64,000 nucleotides of DNA from Termitomyces sp. T153 (lineage: Eukaryota; Basidiomycota; Agaricomycetes; Agaricales; Lyophyllaceae): contig JACKQL020000121.1 of the NCBI GenBank assembly GCA_018296165.2, positions 1-64,000 on the forward strand, in the 5' to 3' direction. The notes beneath the pieces were generated by a model. That model had not been told where the DNA came from and did not search any database. It was given only the letters and a program-made list of their open reading frames with translations. Each line of letters opens with the position of its first letter. The stretch's first letter is position 1. Made by a program: the position numbers and the translations under genes. This document shows, piece by piece, positions 48,555-59,987 of this stretch.

Positions 48555-51500
48555 TTATTCATTTTTCATCTCGTCGCATCCGGCAAGGCAATATGCATGT
48601 TTACCATCAGCATCCCAGGTATCGATAATCAAAGGTAACATTGCGGTATTGGGAAGTGGGAATTCAATACCATCTTTCGGAATAGGTCCGGAGTGAAGCT
48701 CTAAGAGCTTTCCAAGTAGGATAGCAAGACGCTTGGAAAGTGTCCAGTAAGCCGTTGGGTTTTCGCTGACATCACCACGTATGAGGCCATCGAAGATGGA
48801 CGACTATCAATGCAAGGGATCAACGAAGGAAGAGGAAATTGACAGATGGTTTAGCTCACCCCATCATGCACCGATACATATATCTGGTCCCCGCTCGTAT
48901 CTTCAAGCAAGAAGTACATTTGAAACATGAACTGAACGTATTCATGGTCAGTATCATCACAATTGAAGCAAGCTTTTTGGAGGGGTGGGAGACTAGGAAA
49001 GTATCAACAGTTATCGGGAAAAAATTATTTTAAACGCGTACTCCTTTCTGCAGTTCGTACAGTGGATGATAACCGCATCAGACAATTTCCATGGCCGAAA
49101 ATCAACAACTCTCGCAAAGATTCGGGTCTTGTTTGGACATTTCTCATCCGTTCTCAATTCTGCGATAGTCTTTCCTCGACGTACTGGCTGTTTAGCATCG
49201 TTCTGATTAGGCTCGCTTTTCACTGAGGGATTGATTATAATAGACGCATCAGCATCAACAGCCTTTGAGCTCTTCTTCCATTTCTCTTTACGCCTATTGA
49301 GGGGTGCGTTCAGCATTAGAAGTGATGTAACGTTGTCAAAACATACTGTTTCAATGCAGTAAGCTTTTCATCGGGGGAGTTCTTTGGGTTGAGTAGGAAT
49401 ATCAAACGCTCTATTCCTCCTAGTTGTCCTTGAAACTGGCGAGTCGTAGGACTTTGCTTTAACCTCAACTTCTTAATGTCGTAAAATGCTCCAATTTGAA
49501 TAGTTTTAGCCATTTCTGCTTGATTATTGAAAAGAGCGATCCTCAAGATGAAGCCATCAAGCCCAGCACCCCAGGTACTCTGTGCCTTGCCTAAAACGAG
49601 CTCATTGCGAGAGGAGTAGTCAGTGACATAGATGCAAGATGTACCATTCCCGTCGTAGATGACGCGGAGAACCTTTGATTGAGAGATGAAATGGTGAACC
49701 TGCTATTTTATCGGCCAGAAACATACCTCTACAACGCAATGGAAGTGTATGTTTTCTGCAGCTTCGCCAATCGTCTTGTATTCAAAAGAATCAGGCCGAT
49801 CCTCACTCGAATGAACCTCTTTCCACGCCTTCTTACGCCTAGGATGACGTCAGTGAAAGAACCAGTTTAAAGAAAGCTATGACGGACTCTAGCAATGCTT
49901 TGAAATGCGAATCTACATTGCCATCTTCTTTTACGTCCAATTTCTGAATCTTTTTCTCGACAACTTTGCCTTCCAAATATCCGGCACGGGACATCATCAT
50001 TCGAGCGTTTTCGATGGAATAATACTCTCCAGCGAACATCCCTCGAGCCATGTCCACTGCACCATCCCATACTTGAATTTGTAAGACGTAATCGCTCAGG
50101 CCGGGTGGACACCACGACGCCTCAATTGGGTAAACACCTGCATTAGCAGTATAGTCAGTCACATACAAGCTATAAACTCCGTTCTCGTTAAGATACCCAT
50201 GCAATACCTTGGCAGGATTGAGTCTGGGTGGGGAAAAGATCATCTGTATAACCTACCTCGACTGTACAGTCAAAGTAACCCTGTGGGGGTACATGGGGGC
50301 CTGCCTCCGAGATCAGCCTATGCTGTCGTCGAGGTCGACTGTGGGATATAGCATCACTGGTCCCGCAAACCTGATAAACTTGTACATTGTTCTTTCTGCA
50401 TTTCTCGACCTCGGACCACCAATCTGCCATTCTCAGACAATATCGAATCTCGGCTTCCTCTGGTTTGAAGAAGGGTGAAAAAGTGTAACCGAAACCTTCT
50501 TGCAAACCCTCTGATTCAGGAGCATTCCCCAGTAGGCCATATCGTATTTTCCCTGTAGAAGTGGAAAATATGGCCCACTGCAATCTGCCGTGATATCCAA
50601 TGCCCATGGTTCCATTATAATTTGAAATCTAGCAAATTTTTGTCTAATGAACTTGCAAAAACACAAAACAGCCTACCTTGAGATCCCGCATGATGAGGAT
50701 TTCTCCTAGATCGGGATAAGGAAGCCACTCTGCGTATTTCCGGCTAAAGCAATTGACCCTGAAACCGCCAGCATCAGCGAGATTCTCAACTTCAGTGTTG
50801 CTGGGATCAACGAGTTGGACGTTGCAACACCACTCTGTTGACTATTGAACATCAAGGACATCACGATCAAGAAAATATTCGTACCTTCTGTCCTTGTTCT
50901 GCAATGAGATACTTGAACTACAACCCCAATTATATTGAACAGCGAAGGAGGAGAGGGATCATTCAAGTCCGCTAACCGATGATACCGGCCCTGGATAAAA
51001 AGTGTGTAAGTATATACAGTGCATAGAATCGAAAGGAACTTCACCGTAGCTGTCAAAAGACCAGCAGCGGTCCGGGCTGACACTACATGTGTCGTTTGCT
51101 CGGTAGAGCAAGCAGCCGATGTAGCAGTTGCAAGTGATACATCCTGGTGAGATATTGATTGAGGTTGTATAGCTGAGGTGGCGACTTGAGGGATGCTTGA
51201 GGGCGTGATCACGGGCTTGGAACGACTGTCAGGAGCTGGGACGATAGTAGTATGCTTCGCGTGTGCAGAAGCGCACATGAGTGCCCTTCGCTGCTTCATA
51301 AACTTCTTTCTGTGTTTCTTGGGAAGTTTGGGCTCTTGCGCTTCATGCACAGGAATATCTGGAGGATTGTTGGCCCCATCGTTGTCAAGAGGTATTGTGG
51401 TGGAAGATGATGGTGGAAGGGTTTCAGATGCATCACAGTGTAGCGGAGACGTTACGTTCACTGATGGCATCTCTTTCAGGACCATAGAATTGAGAGGGTC

Positions 51501-52053
51501 TTGTGGAGGAAGAAACCAAGTATCTTCATGTCTTCTTGCGTCTTCCTGTACTAACATCAGTGCACCGATAGCCGAAGTCAGCTGAGATACTCGATATAAG
51601 ACATGAATACGTACACTGCCATGTATCTACAACACGACACGGACCCTGACGTTTCAGAAACTTGATAATAACACCTTCCTCGTATACCAATTTCAAAGGG
51701 ATGGTGCATAGGCGGGACTGCTTGTTATTTCCTTCTAGCTGTGCAGATTTGAGGGCCAGCAAAAGCTCATCTTGAGCCTTGAGCTCGATTTCGGGAAAGA
51801 ACTCGACACAAGCTCCCGAAAATTCGACATCGAAACGAAAGCGTGGTGCTGATCCAATTGTTTCAAGGATAGCTCTGTGTTTAGTTGTGGGACGCCATGT
51901 CATGAAACACTTGCAAGATATGTATCCTGAGTCATCTTCCAAACCACTGTCGAGAATGTCTTTAGGACTGCGATGCTGGGAATCTTCAAAGAGATCGTGA
52001 TAGAGTTTTATCTTCTTCGCGGGAGACGCTCCGGGAGACGCAAGACGTTTCAT
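48555..52053 (-). CDS. POT1: Protection of telomeres protein 1 (POT1), multi-OB-fold
   Basis: A multi-exon gene with ATG 52053 and TAA at 48555-48557. The first exons are 52053-51615 and 51550-51045, then one from 50990. A non-conserved N-terminal region ends in a Lys-rich linker (PKKHRKKFMKQRR). The telomere-binding OB fold follows: NIIGVVVQVS, QLVDPSNTEVENLADAGGF, FSRKYAEWLPYPDLGEIL. Two related OB-like units come next, each with YVTDY (YSLYVTDYTANAG near 50170; TSCIYVTDYSS near 49630). The C-terminus has a zinc-bearing OB fold (FARVVDFRPWKLSDAVI, CTNCRKEY). POT1 binds the single-stranded telomeric G-rich tail. Total length is near 900 residues; inner exon limits are approximate. RPA-like proteins are the alternative, but OB1 fits POT1. 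Confidence 0.85.
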
Positions 52054-53569
52054 TTTTGACTAGAAGAGCGCCTTTGCGACCCTTGGGGGGTTTTGTCACA
52101 ACGTCACACATCTACGCGTATACACGTGATGTTACCCGCAGTGTGTTTTGAGGACACGTGATAACTGCAGCGTGGCGAGCCCGGGACTCCTGATCGTAAT
52201 CAAGACGTTCATGCTTATGGCCATTTAGCACCAGTTCAGCGCTCAGCTTGGATACATACTCGAGCTCCCCATCTTTGCGTTCATATCGAAGGAACGATAC
52301 CCTACAACTACCTTTCATCGTCTCGCGGGGAGGCACCTGTACATTTAACACGTACTCGATATCCCCCACTCCAGATTCGCTCTTCTTTTCTTCCGCCGCC
52401 TTTTCAATCCGCTCGAACCAGCTCTTGTTACTATATATATCAACTCACTCCAGAGCTTCAACGGCCATCCCAGGACTACGAATCAATATCTTCTACTTTC
52501 CGGATTGGTCGAGGAATTGGTACTATGCTAAGAGTTTGATACCTGTATCTACACGTCACTGCCAAAGTCTCGTCTTACCAGTCAACGCGTAAAACAATCG
52601 CCTTTCGAATCTGGTCAAAAATATCCTGACAAAGAGGTTCTTCAATGCATCATCTATTGGTCACGAGTCCGAGCGTCACCTCCCTCTGACCTCTTGACGC
52701 TGCTCCATCGACAGGAAGGGCGTGTATGCACGCTTGAGCGCGAGTTTGGGTCAAATGTGGAAGGAAAGGACCCTGTAGTGTCTCATGAGGGCCAGATGTA
52801 GGATTAAAACGCAAGGCGACTCATTGGCCAAGTTGGCGCTAAGGGTTATCTCGACCATCCAATGTCAACAAAGTGGGAAACTCTAGGTTCTGTAGATCCT
52901 GTTGAGCCACACTACTGCTGGTCTGTCCATCTATGTCCTATTGGTACGCCTTCTTATGATATTTCTGAATTGCTCCAGTTTATTTAGCCAACTGAGACTC
53001 CTGCTGGAAGACCACCCGCTTTCGGATTGTATAATCTGTCAATCCTTACTTTTCTGCTGCTGCTGTCAATGAAGATTAGAATGTCCCGGGAGGGGTGTAA
53101 TAATGCAATTGGAAGAAAAGGGGCACACGTAAGGCGCGGCGTGGGAGCGTGTTTTCAGGCCTCGCGATGGATCACGGACGAAGATGACTTTTGTTGGCGT
53201 TGCTTCATTGTTTGTATGGGGCGCATCATTTGTCCTTTCCTCTGTTTGTGGTCCAGTTTCAATGTAGGTGTCATCTGCTGCAGCATGCTTGTGGTGTGAG
53301 TACATTTTTCAATGTCAACTTGAAGGACTTGGACGACAACAAGGTGTCACCCCGGACTCGAGCATGATTTATTTATTACTTATTCTCATCTCAAATCACA
53401 ATCACATTTCGCGTATATCATGACTTGAACGTACTTACTTTTACGCGAGTATAATATGGGAGACTTGAATCACTGACATTTGATACGCTTTATATATTCA
53501 AGTTCAACTTGGAACCGATCAATCTAAATTTAGATCAATCCACACGGTGTACGAATTACTTCATAGAAC
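52054..53569. other. Gap without a confident gene
   Basis: This contains a coding relic on the plus strand (listed separately), and an open minus-strand frame at 52369-52112 (85 codons, charged, starting MGDIEYVLNVQVPP) that looks protein-like but matches nothing I know. The right part, about 53000-53569, is A/T-rich with no supported gene and includes the promoter of the phosducin-like gene. Confidence 0.4.
52616..52985 (+). pseudogene. Eroded coding relic interrupted by two stops
   Basis: One plus-strand frame reads as protein (QKYPDKEVLQCIIYWSRVRA, HRQEGRVCTLEREFGSNVEG) to a TAG at 52799-52801, meets TAA three bases later, then continues in the same frame (NARRLIGQVGAKGYLDHPM, STKWETLGSVDPVEPHYCW) to about 52985. 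The composition and conserved-looking Cys/Trp residues suggest a once-real gene. I do not recognise the family. An unseen intron could in principle skip the stops, but no good donor precedes them. Confidence 0.4.
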
Positions 53570-54776
53570 ATGGTGAGATTTCCTCAGCGTACTTATCCTA
53601 TTCGAGAATACTGAATAGAACAGAATGCAGATATTGAAGCACTCGTCCTTTCTGGAGAGTTTTTCAGTGGCTCTGAACGCTTTTCTTCACCCAGCAGATC
53701 CTCATCTCCCGACGCGGGATGGCATGACCATGAGCTGAGCGAAGAAGCCAAAAGGAGAGAGGAACAAGGTCTCGAATACGACTCGGACGAGGAACGCCGG
53801 GCTCTTCAAAAGGCGCGAGAGGATTATGGTGAATCGATAGGTATGGGGCCTGGGCGTACAGGAGTGAAAGGTGTGATACGAGATCGGGACGAGTCAGAAA
53901 GATTGAACAGGGCAAGGAGGGACTACGAACTCGAAGAGGTGCATAGGAGAATGGAGAAGAGTAATCTGGGGGGCAAAACATTCCTGGAGGAGGAGAGGGA
54001 AAAGGGGTGGGACAAAAAGGTGGATGAGATTGTGTTCAAAGAACGGCAGGCTGTAACTGAGCAAAGAACGGACATTTTTGGGCGCGTAAGAGAAGTACGC
54101 TTTGGTCATTTGAGGGAAGTGGGTGCAAAGGGGTTTTTAAATGGCATTGAAAACGAGGAAAGAGGCATCTGGGTCGTTGTACACCTCTATCATTCGGTAC
54201 GTTCATCTAAACTTGAAAACCGTGCATATCGAACTTATCTGTGAATCAAGTCTCTAGAACGATGTTATGCAGTAGACGAGACATTGGCACGGCTAGCTCG
54301 TCTCTATACAGACACCAAGTTCCTTCGAGTACGCGCGGCTGCCCTGGGATTTGCAAAGAAATCTTCTGCACCATCAAGATTGTCAAAATCACGACATGGA
54401 CATCGGGATGATAACGATGATCCTTACAGAAATGAGAAGGAGGAAGAAGAAGAAGGGGAAGAAATTGAAGACGACGACAACGTAGATCTCGACGTGCTAC
54501 CGACTATGCTTGTCTATCGTGATGGTGAGCTGGTCCACAACTGGGTCAGAGTAGATTGGGAAGCAGGCCAGGCCGGCCTTGAGGAGTTACTGGATAAGTT
54601 GGTGCTCAGAGTATGTCTCTCTTCTTCCATATTGACGCTGTAATAGGCACCACATCCTCCCCCGCCCTGAGTCAATGTTCGGTGCAAATACAAGTAACCT
54701 TGGTCTCTCTACCGACTCCGACGACGATTTTGATCTGCTCTGGAGTGACGATGACGACACAGATCATCGCACATAG
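53570..54776 (+). CDS. Phosducin-like protein (thioredoxin fold)
   Basis: Proposed exons are 53570-53572, 53624-54196, 54251-54610 and 54672-54776 (346 aa). Phosducin-like proteins help CCT fold G-protein beta subunits. The N-terminal half is charged and helical (EEAKRREEQGLEYDSDEERR; RMEKSNLGGKTFLEEER), and the C-terminal half is the thioredoxin-like domain: FGHLREVGAKGFLNGIE, WVVVHLYHSSLERC, LARLYTDTKFLRVRA, LPTMLVYRDGELVHNWVRVD. An acidic insert (about 245-270) and an acidic tail flank it. Exon 1 holds only ATG. The last acceptor (CCTGAG) is uncertain; using TAG at 54652-54655 instead would stop the protein at 54670. Confidence 0.8.
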
Positions 54777-55418
54777 CCCGAAAAATACACTTTTCTTATT
54801 TCTATCTCGGCATCACATAGTACCTGGATAACATAGTGTACATGTATCTCACATATGTACGTTCTCAGTGGAAGATATTATATTCACATGGTCATCTTCG
54901 TAAACTGTTATCCGACTTGCTTCAGTACAAAATGGCTTGACCTGATCGATGATCCTCCACACCTATCGGAGATGCCACCTAGACGTTCGCGTCACAAGTA
55001 GACATGACATATTGCACTAAGCATTAAATTATGGGACGTCGGCGGTAGCACATTCGTACCCCTTACATCGGACAGTCAGTTTAAACTCAAAGCGCTCCTC
55101 AACAACTGTTCCTTGTACACTAACTAACAGTTCGATGGGTGAAAGTGTCAATTACCGTTGTCCTCCAGGGCCAGGTCTGTTTTAAGAAGGTCGGCAGCAA
55201 TTTCCGAAGTGTATTGGGGGTCCTGGAACCCTTGTGACATCGAAATTCATTACTACTCACTCATCCACAATTTCCCCTCTAATTGCATCCGCACATAATT
55301 CAATGGAAAGGAAAACAAACAGAGCTTATGTTTTCCTTGTTAATTTTCATTTCCTTGTTTATGTCCAAAACAATAATCATGTAAGGCAGTGAAAGTCTTG
55401 CGGATACTTCCGAGGTTC
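54777..55418. other. Gap without a gene
   Basis: A/T-rich sequence between the phosducin-like gene and the DNA transposon. Short frames only; I see no family motif, RNA gene or repeat. Confidence 0.5.
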
Positions 55419-55424
55419 CTTTTC

Positions 55425-55528
55425 TATGAAGGACCTCACCGGACAAAATTATTTTGATTTCGATGTTTGATTAAGACCTAGGAAGTACATTTTGTGAGCA
55501 CAATTTTGGATCAGTATCCTGCGCTTGT
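55425..55528 (+). repeat. Left terminal inverted repeat
   Basis: 104 bp, identical base for base to the reverse complement of 57532-57635. The repeat ends at TGCGCTTGT, after which the two arms diverge. Confidence 0.95.
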
Positions 55529-55537
55529 GATTGGATG

Positions 55538-55605
55538 GTTGATTTCAATCTCGATGGGCTGATTGGATTTCGATGCTTGATTTCAAACTCGATGCATGAT
55601 GTGAT
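55538..55605 (+). repeat. Subterminal short direct repeats inside the left end
   Basis: Copies of a TTGATTTC(G/A)A core followed by a diverged CTCGATG or TGCTTGAT part recur just inside the left TIR, with a related copy (TTGATTTCGATGTTTGAT) inside the TIR itself at 55454. Such subterminal arrays often bind transposase; the role is inferred. Confidence 0.5.
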
Positions 55606-56133
55606 GTCCTGGTTTTGTCCTTCATTTTTTTCAGCAATCTTGGCGTCATTGTGGGTGCTAAGCACAACGTCTGTCAAATCCTTTGCCTCAGCTCCAAAAT
55701 GAGGGCAGAAGCTGTCCTGAGCTCCACACCACCATGTCAGGAGCAGGCCATCCTCCACCATGCAGTGCACAAGGCTGTCAACGTACCTCATTCTTTGCTT
55801 TTAGAACTGTGTGTGCATGCAGTCATCCAGTCTCTCAGCATGGACTTCCTGTTCAGTTTTGTTGGCAATCTCATAATGAATTCAGTACCGTAAGTTTTGA
55901 TATTCATGTTTTTTTTGTCTAATTAAATTCTCTACAGACATCTTCTAACCCTGTCAATCCTCAATCACTATGCGCTCATTGCCAGACACCATATTTTACA
56001 CATCTTTTAGAGCTCTCACTGTCAAATTCCCATGCTGCTAGTAATATTACATCTGCAAATTCAATGTCATCATCAATGCCATTATGGAACCCTCCTGCAT
56101 CCCAGAATTCCAGGTCCGCTAGTATGTGAAGTG

Positions 56134-56778
56134 TTATCCTTTCCATCTGTCGAGTATGAAAGCATCAAGTTCTTCATTGGAAAGCTGAGACAAATCAGCA
56201 GAAACACCAGGAGCATATTGACACTGTATTGATCCATCAGATTGTATATGTTGAGTATATACAGGCAGACTGGGGTGTGAAAGTCCATATTCAATGAGTC
56301 TATGATGGATTGTCCTAGCACTGCATCCATAGAGAGCTGCAATTTGCTTGTGAGTAGCATGTCCTGAAGTGAGGCAAGCAAGGTCATCTAATTGAATATC
56401 TATTCTAGGGCAGCCAGGTTGCCCATTTAATTCAGTACTAGTACCCAATGAGGGAGCAGGGGCATTGGGATAATCAGCAGACAGCGAAGTGGCATCGTCA
56501 AGAGAGGCTATCATGTGACCGAGACTCTGCTGTACAATTTAATAGTCCTCAGGTTGAAGTAAGTGGGCATGCTTTAGTTATTTACATCAATGTAAGTGAT
56601 CGTAGAATATCAGAAAAGACATGGCATTCACCTGGTGGAGGTCCCTGTAGAACTGCAAACAGAGCCGCTTCTGTTCTCCCAGACAAGCTGCATCACCTAG
56701 TTGAGTCCTCAGTGCAACTTCTACATTGCGTCCCAGCTCCGCATAAGCTATCCAAAGGTTATCTGAGAGTATGGCCAT
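56134..56778 (-). pseudogene. Transposase N-terminal fragment with helix-turn-helix
   Basis: Exons read leftward: 56778-56632 and 56529-56134 (181 residues). The first part (LWIAYAELGRNVEVALRTQL) is helical. A homeodomain-like DNA-binding unit follows: CPRIDIQLDDLACLTSGHAT, then KQIAALYGCSARTIHHRLIE. This pattern is common in fungal integrase-core (DDE) transposases, where the catalytic domain comes next. Here the frame ends soon after LSNEELDAFILDRWKG, and no integrase core with its acidic triad is found up to the left TIR. The copy is therefore not autonomous, though the fragment might still bind DNA. Confidence 0.7.
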
Positions 56779-57531
56779 GGATGCGGAATGCAGAGAATAT
56801 TATGTATTGTTGTGGACTAAAGCTAAGTGTACACGCATGAACCAAGTGAAAATACAAAACAAGATCAAGGATGATAGTTTGTTCTTTATGCAGTGGGTAA
56901 TCATCTCCAGCATGGGTTGTATTACTGTTAGATTACTTGGGGAGGGTGGAGCTGGTGAGGCACCAGAGAAGTGGTTGAACCATCGATTGACCATTGCTGG
57001 GGGTTGGTTGATGAAGTTATTGGTGGTGTCATGGCTGACCTTAAAGCTGGTGGATGAGAAGAGAGGGGTGCAGGGGAGGAAGGTGCATGAGGAGTGTAAT
57101 GGGGGGCTGGGAGGGTGTCTGGAGAGAAAACCATTGTAGAAGATGTGTGAGCAGGGCAGAGGAGACATTGGTGTCTGATCTGCAACTTAATGTGCCTTCA
57201 CAATCAGGGCATGACAGAACAGAGCATAGTGGTTTTCAGGTATAAGCCCTCAAGTACTCCCAATGGTTCTCCTAATGCCAGCATACATCACCAATTTTTC
57301 ACCAGGACCTGCTCAACCAGTCCAGAACATCCTGACTTCCATCAGTTCTCATCAGTATATCACTGTTTCCAAGTCCCAAGTGAAAAGCAATGGACAAAAA
57401 CGAAAACAGCCAGCAAAGTCCTCGGTGGAAATCATGAGCAGAAATTTGATTACCAAATCAAAACGACTGGTGAAAATCAAGTCCGAAATCTAAATCCGCC
57501 TCATAAAATCTTGTCCGGTCAGGCACACCAT

Positions 57532-57635
57532 ACAAGCGCAGGATACTGATCCAAAATTGTGCTCACAAAATGTACTTCCTAGGTCTTAATCAAACATCGA
57601 AATCAAAATAATTTTGTCCGGTGAGGTCCTTCATA
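57532..57635 (-). repeat. Right terminal inverted repeat
   Basis: Mirror copy of 55425-55528 with no mismatch. The copy of the 6-bp target site CTTTTC follows directly at 57636-57641. Confidence 0.95.
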
Positions 57636-57641
57636 CTTTTC

Positions 57642-59987
57642 TGAATGAATTAAAAACTTAACGCAACTTACTCGAGAAGAGATTTGTTCAGAACATGGCT
57701 TGGCATTCACGGCATATCAAGATCAGCTCTTCTGGCGCATTCACTGACCTCGGTCATAAACCGTAATTTAGTTGTGCGGACTGCTCAATTTGAAAGACAC
57801 AGTCTTGATTACCTTGATTGGTCTTCATAAAATTAGAGATTATGAGCTTAAACCTCGAAGAAATGGTAAGTCTAGCTAAAAGAAAACAAAAAACATTCCT
57901 CAGGGATTATCATATATATAACACAAGATTCCAACAAGATTGTTATTGTAAACTCTCAACACATCTCCAGCGTGTCAGGTAGACAAAATATATTTCAACT
58001 AGACAATACTGCTCGGATATAGCGGCTTTGTGACCAAATTTTGTGTGACAAATATTGACTATAAAGACCCCATCAACTGAAAATGGACAGGCGGAAGGAA
58101 AAAGTAGACCTGACCCTGGTAGACAACGGTAGTCAATGCTTATTGTCATAAAGCCTCAAAAGGTGATTGATTGATCGTAATCTCGGCATCTTCTCTAAAT
58201 AACATGGCATTTGAAACACTGATGCGAGCTAGGAACACCAGTGTCATTAGCTATTATAGAAGCACAAAAAATGTTCTGTATTTGTTGGGTTTAGAAAGAG
58301 TAATTGGGAAGCAACTCTGTGGCTGCCAATACGGCGCTACAATCCATCGACCATGGTGGGAAGGAAAGTTAGAAGAACACGCATGATGGTCGAGGCATTT
58401 GGTGAAGAGACCAATTGAACGACTTCTTCTACATTAGTTATCATTGACGTGACGATACACGACACGACTTGAGAGAATCTACACAATCGAAAAATACCAC
58501 ATCAAGAAGTGAGAACGTGAGTGCAATCACAAGGGTTGAATGACAATAGACCATCTTGTGAGCAAGCCCGCATCCAACAGCCCGATCTCCCAATCAAGTA
58601 GGAATACGTGCTCCCGCCATCCCCTTTCACCCCAATTCTCCACAAGTCCGGTGCGAAGAACCTTGTCAGTGACGATGCAGTGTCTCCATAATCGTAAAAC
58701 CGTAACATATTCTGACGTGACGTTGGTGACAGAAGATATTGACGTCACTGAAGTAGTCGAGGATAATGCTTTAGTGACAAAGTGCAGGTTTATAAATAAT
58801 GATGTTGAAGTTCGTTGGATAATGTGGCGACCTAAATATTTGCGGTGGGTGAAAGGTAGACAGCAAAGCATGAATGAATCTGAATAAAGTGAAAAGTTTG
58901 AAGTCATCGAAGTGAAGCGTATGGTTCCGCAGACACCCTTGTTGAGGCGAAATTGAAAGCAGCGCAAAGCTTTTTCCACGTTGTTGTATGCCACAAAATC
59001 CAGACGGAGGACGGGGTTTGGATAGGCTAGCGTCGAGCGATGAGTCTTGAACAATGAGGTGACGGAACCTGCGGATGAAAAGAGCATGTCGGGAAATACA
59101 ATCGAAATAGTGGAAGCTATTTGCCAAAGTTAGCCTTCCCTCTCTGATTGAAGTTTATATCAATGCCAAACATGTGGAACAGTCTTCGTCTTGGATCTAG
59201 ACGGTCAAACTCAGCGATTATAGGACAACGTAAGTCCTGTTACTCTTACCTTGTCAGGATTCCCCAAAACGAGCGAACCCAGAATCCAAACCAAGGAAGA
59301 CACTCGCCAATGAAGATCCAAAGAAAAACAAACGGTCCATCCGTAAACTCGAAGGTGGGAACGAAATATATGCGAAAGATCCTGGGGATTTCTTGGCTCG
59401 ATGATACCGTCTATGATACTCTTTAGAAGTACGGAGGCAGATACACTCAAGACCTTTGAAGAGCGAGCAAGAGCAAGACTATTGAGTAAAGCTGCGTGTC
59501 TTGAGGGCCATGCAGAAGATGTTGGTATGAAAACGGACAGCAATGCTTGATAGGAATCCGAACGTGCATGAGAGCGCCTTTTGGACCCCCAACACATCAA
59601 GTAAACTGCAAACGCCCCATGCAGGAGTCCAAAGCCAAAGACCAGTGGTGCAAAGTAGCAGCTGTCGGTTTGCCAAAGAGTTATGGGAATAGTTCTGACG
59701 TACGTGATATTTTTAATCAGACTGATAATTTGTTGGTAAACGGCGTAAGACATTCGCAGCATTGGATGATCGTTGCAAAACCGTTACTCCAAAGGTGCGC
59801 CGTGTTGGTGAGTGGTGAGACAGTTTAAACCTATGGTCTCGCTGACACGTCCAACGTGACGATGATAACATCACATGAGCGTGTCAACGTGCGCTGGGCG
59901 CTCGCAACTGCCGATTGATTGCCGTATACATAGATAGGGTAGACGAATCTGATAAACGCCCAAAAGCGACCTATACCCTCGTATCAT
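57642..59987. other. Gap of 2.3 kb without a confident gene
   Basis: Two long minus-strand frames lie here: 59087-58527 (186 codons) and 59762-59211 (183 codons). Both are rich in hydrophobic and Ser/Thr residues, and the second has two plausible membrane segments. I found no family motif, and their junction would need a splice I cannot fix, so they may be remnants of a small membrane protein or chance frames. Sequence around 57640-58450 is A/T-rich. The right end carries the RdRP promoter. Confidence 0.35.

Larger units (their letters stand above)
55425..57635. mobile_element. DNA transposon with perfect 104-bp TIRs, IS3EU-like
   Basis: The 2,211-bp element is bounded by identical 104-bp inverted repeats (55425-55528 and 57532-57635) that begin TATGAAGG and end CCTTCATA. 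The 6-bp string CTTTTC directly flanks both ends (55419-55424 and 57636-57641) as a target-site duplication. Inside lies only the N-terminal part of a transposase gene with a helix-turn-helix. A 6-bp duplication with TAY...RTA termini is what I recall for the eukaryotic IS3EU group; the family call is tentative. The perfect repeats imply a recent insertion, mobilised in trans. Confidence 0.88.

Noticed and set aside
55417..57643. hAT transposon with an 8-bp target duplication
   Set aside because: Only 6 bp (CTTTTC) match on both sides; extending to 8 bp fails.
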